A stretch of DNA of 64,000 bases from Micromonospora craniellae (GTDB lineage Bacteria > Actinomycetota > Actinomycetes > Mycobacteriales > Micromonosporaceae), in the NCBI RefSeq assembly GCF_014764405.1, contig NZ_CP061725.1, positions 3,410,001 to 3,474,000 on the forward strand. The letters are read 5' to 3'. Both the position numbers and the translations under genes were made by a program. The stretch's first letter is position 1; every line of letters starts with the position of its first letter. This document shows positions 61,928-64,000 of this stretch, in pieces. The notes under the pieces were generated by a model, which had not been told where the DNA came from, ran no database searches, and saw nothing but the letters and a program-made list of their open reading frames with translations.

Positions 61928-62971
61928 GTGCCGACCCGTCGCACCGTCATCGCTGTCACCGGTGCCGCGCTCACCGCCCCCGCATGGGCCGCGCTCCACC
62001 AGCCCGCCCCGGACATCGTCTCCGCCGCCAGCGAGGGCGGACCTGTCAGCCCACCCCTGCTGGACATGATCGACAATCTCGTCAACCACGCCCAGCAGCT
62101 CGACGACCATCAAGGCGGCGCCGCCCGCGACTTCGTCCACGACCAATTCACCGCCGTGGCACGACTCCTGCGCCGGGCGTCTTACGACACTGCTGCCGGC
62201 CGTCGACTCGCCGCCGCCCTCGCGCAACTCGCCCAGACCGCAGGATTTATGGCTTTCGACGCCTACGAGGACGGCCTCGCGCAACGCTGGTACCTCACCG
62301 CCCTACGCGCCGCGCACGCAGCCGCCGACCCCGGCCTTGCCGCCAGCGTCCTGGCCCTCATGTCCAACCAAGCCGCCGACCGCGGACATGCCCTCGACGC
62401 GCTCCAACTCGCCGCCGCCGCCCAGGAATCCGCAGCGACCACCCCACCGGCCGTGCGTGCCCTGGTCGCCGCCCGCAGCAGCCTCGCCCACGCTGTCGCC
62501 GGCGACCTGACCAGCTTCCACCGCACCCGGGAGGACACCCTCACCCTCCTCGACACCACCCCCGACACGCCGCTTCCCCGATGGGCCTCCTACATCGACC
62601 ATGTCGAACTCGACGCGATCACCGGCCGCGGACTCGTCGTTCTCGCCGAGCAAATACCCCAACAACGGCGCCGGCTCCTATGCCACGCCGAGCAGCTGCT
62701 GCACGCCCGAGCCCACACCGAACCCAACGACCCGCCGCAACGCTCCGCGCTGCGCCACGGAGCATGGCTCAGCCTCGCCCACCACGCCGCCGGCGACCTC
62801 GACCTCGCCGTCGACACCGCCCGACTCGCCCTACGCCGCCTACCCGCCGTCAGCTCCGCGCGAAGCGTCGCACTACTACGTCGCCTCCACGACGACCTCA
62901 CCCCCGCCAGCGCCCGTTCCCCTGCCGTGCGAGACCTCCTCAACGAGCTACGAACACTCCCTCCGGCGTGA
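61928..62971 (+). CDS. TPR protein lacking an HTH (regulator-derived)
   Basis: GTG 61928 follows GGGAGG and starts VPTRRTVIAVTGAALTAPAW, the same RR-hydrophobic stretch found inside HTH-TPR regulators before their TPR region. The rest (LAQTAGFMAFDAYEDGLAQRWYLTALRAAHAA, SVLALMSNQAADRG) is TPR. Length 347 residues. An ATG at 61877 would add only 17 residues and still no HTH. It looks like the sensory half of a regulator living as its own gene, and may bind peptide or protein partners. Confidence 0.75.
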   Translation: MPTRRTVIAVTGAALTAPAWAALHQPAPDIVSAASEGGPVSPPLLDMIDNLVNHAQQLDDHQGGAARDFVHDQFTAVARLLRRASYDTAAGRRLAAALAQLAQTAGFMAFDAYEDGLAQRWYLTALRAAHAAADPGLAASVLALMSNQAADRGHALDALQLAAAAQESAATTPPAVRALVAARSSLAHAVAGDLTSFHRTREDTLTLLDTTPDTPLPRWASYIDHVELDAITGRGLVVLAEQIPQQRRRLLCHAEQLLHARAHTEPNDPPQRSALRHGAWLSLAHHAAGDLDLAVDTARLALRRLPAVSSARSVALLRRLHDDLTPASARSPAVRDLLNELRTLPPA

Positions 62972-63331
62972 ACGAAACTCGCCCCGCACGACGACAACCG
63001 ACGCTAAGTGTCGCTGGCTGGTCTGCTGCCAGCGCCGCCCGGTCCGCCCTCAGCGGCACGATCGCCCAGCCTCGATGACAGACCCATGTCACTCAGCAAG
63101 GAGCAGCCAGTTCGTAATCGTGGCGCCTGGAGACGGATCGTCACCGCCGTCGCACCCAACTGCGAGCTCGCTGACGGTGCGCCACCGCCCGTGATGGAAG
63201 GAGTCCTGTGGCGGTCGCCGATTCACCGCTCGGAAGTGTGCCTCAGCGCTACTACGTCCACAACGAGGAACCGCGGTGACGGAAGTCATATGGATGAACG
63301 TCTGTATTCGCAGGTGGAAGTCTTCTTTTTG
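62972..63331. other. Intergenic, no gene supported
   Basis: About 360 bp between the TPR gene and tRNA-Lys. A frame near 63089 (MSLSKEQPVRNRGAWRRIVT) is open to 63334 but has no start signal or recognised family. Confidence 0.4.
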
Positions 63332-63404
63332 TAGGCCGCCGGGGACTCGAACCCCGAACCTACTGATTAAAAGTCAGCAGCTCTGCCCATTGAGCTAGCG
63401 GCCC
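63332..63404 (-). tRNA. tRNA-Lys (anticodon UUU)
   Basis: A 73-nt cloverleaf on the minus strand: acceptor GGGCCGC/GCGGCCT with discriminator A, D-arm GCTC...GAGC, anticodon stem GCTGA/TCAGT with loop CTTTTAA (anticodon TTT), and T-arm CGGGG-TTCGAGT-CCCCG. The 3' CCA is not encoded (TACA follows the stem). Confidence 0.95.
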
Positions 63405-63486
63405 GCCGAGCCATAGGCTACCCGATTCCGTGGCAGGGAGACGCGCGGCTTTCCCCGGAGGGCCGCGCTGCTGCTGCGCCCGGACG

Positions 63487-63527
63487 CTCAGTCCGGCGTC
63501 GTGGCATTATCGCGACGCCGGACTGAG
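63487..63527. terminator. 15-bp perfect hairpin downstream of the integrase
   Basis: Arms CTCAGTCCGGCGTCG (63487-63501) and CGACGCCGGACTGAG (63513-63527) with an 11-nt loop. It lies between tRNA-Lys and the stop codon of the leftward integrase and probably terminates the latter. Confidence 0.75.
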
Positions 63528-63701
63528 TAACCGGCTGCGGCGAGCGGGCTGTGCGTCGGGCGGTCCGACGCCGTCGGCCCTAGAGTCGCACGATGCACAG
63601 CGGCGCGGTTTACCTTGGCCCCTGGTGGGGCGTATCGGAGGATCCCCGAGGCCATCCGTGTTGGGGCACGTCGGAGCGGTTGTGCGGGTGGATCGTGTCG
63701 G

Positions 63702-64000
63702 TCAAGCGGCCCGTGGGCGTCGGCGGCGGGGAACCAGCGCGGCGGCGGCCTCCGCCTTGTCCCGTTCGACTTCTAGTTCGACGATGACAGAGGTGTAGGT
63801 GTTGCTGGTGATGGTGATGGTGGAGTGACCGAGTAGTTCCTTGACGTCGGTGAGGTCGGCACCGGAGGCTTTCAGGTACGTCGCGGCACAGTGTCGCAGG
63901 TCGTGTAGCCGGATCGGGGGCAGTCCGGCGTGGCGGACGAGGCTGTCGAAGCGCTTGCTGACGGTGTCCGGATGCCACTTCTCGCCGTTGGGTTGGACGA
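63702..64000 (-). CDS. Tyrosine recombinase, C-terminal part (5' end outside window)
   Basis: The leftward frame entering from the right edge ends at the stop 63702-63704. It contains RLHDLRHCAATYLKASGADL (HxLRH box), VKELLGHSTITITSNTYTSVI (second His and nucleophile Tyr in SNTYTSV) and a short basic tail. It is a typical actinomycete integrase terminus, different from the one at 3075-4019. It is transcribed toward tRNA-Lys, 298 bp away. Confidence 0.92.
   Translation of the reverse strand, partial: VQPNGEKWHPDTVSKRFDSLVRHAGLPPIRLHDLRHCAATYLKASGADLTDVKELLGHSTITITSNTYTSVIVELEVERDKAEAAAALVPRRRRPRAA

Noticed and set aside
61615..63078. 487-codon plus-strand ORF, Arg/Pro-rich
   Set aside because: Out-of-frame shadow of the TPR gene and of the start of the divergent regulator; typical high-GC artefact.
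63593..63787. 64-codon plus-strand ORF overlapping the integrase end
   Set aside because: No ribosome-binding site; overlaps the clearly coding integrase terminus and becomes its antisense after about 36 codons.

Overview
The window is 64 kb of very GC-rich DNA with GTG/TTG starts, mycolyl-free actinomycete-type gene families (DUF5753 XRE regulators, TPR-type HTH regulators, Methyltransf_19, RsbU-like phosphatases), IdeR/DtxR-type iron boxes and a tRNA-Lys. The protein families look most like Micromonosporaceae (Micromonospora and relatives); that is an inference from family resemblance, not a database result. The region is strongly accessory: at least seven insertion sequences or remnants, a group II intron, two tyrosine recombinases and many broken genes.

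Layout. 1-2601: an iron-regulated siderophore locus, with two IdeR boxes in a divergent promoter between a 3-dehydroshikimate dehydratase-like gene (leftward, partial) and an isochorismatase plus ornithine N5-monooxygenase pair (rightward). 3075-6100: integrase, a ribbon-helix-helix/zinc-ribbon/membrane protein, a small protein and a Tn3 transposase remnant. 6161-10128: STAND NTPase with TPRs, convergent with a large CDP-glycerol-type glycosyltransferase gene whose start is about 23 bp from a 37-copy heptanucleotide repeat. 10538-17067: an IS5-family element split by a complete group II intron, a receiver-PP2C phosphatase, an intact IS982 element and half an IS630 element. 17069-26588: XRE regulator, EEP nuclease/phosphatase-fold protein, a multi-domain helicase split by an IS3 element, secreted trypsin-like protease, orphan LivF-type ATPase, GNAT.

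26652-48445 holds the most interesting material. A leftward operon carries an unknown small gene, an APC permease, a proline-rich unknown and a PLP histidine decarboxylase. Next to it a rightward operon carries a radical SAM/SPASM protein, a thymidylate-kinase-like protein and an EEP protein. A Methyltransf_19-CYTH fusion is divergent from an HTH-TPR regulator and an APH-type kinase. Further on, a leftward operon encodes an adenylate-kinase-like protein, a second radical SAM/SPASM protein, a NUDIX hydrolase, a degenerate PfkB kinase and a cupin. A 33-bp motif (inverted repeat GTGTCGA-N6-TCGACAC followed by a third half-site TTTCGACAC) occurs four times. In three cases it lies 54-96 bp upstream of the operon start and in the same relative orientation; the fourth faces the histidine decarboxylase operon. 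I read these operons as one regulon and probably one uncharacterised pathway.

45848-50522: APH-type kinase, HD-domain protein, two unknowns, another HTH-TPR regulator and a NUDIX. 50855-56762: a sugar-nucleotidyltransferase gene broken by an IS3 element and an IS701-like remnant, unknown genes and decayed sequence. 56773-63000: DinB protein, unknown, GNAT, a thiopeptide-type biosynthesis remnant, creatininase-family amidase, HTH-TPR regulator and an HTH-less TPR protein. The window ends with tRNA-Lys(UUU) and the C-terminal end of a second tyrosine recombinase.
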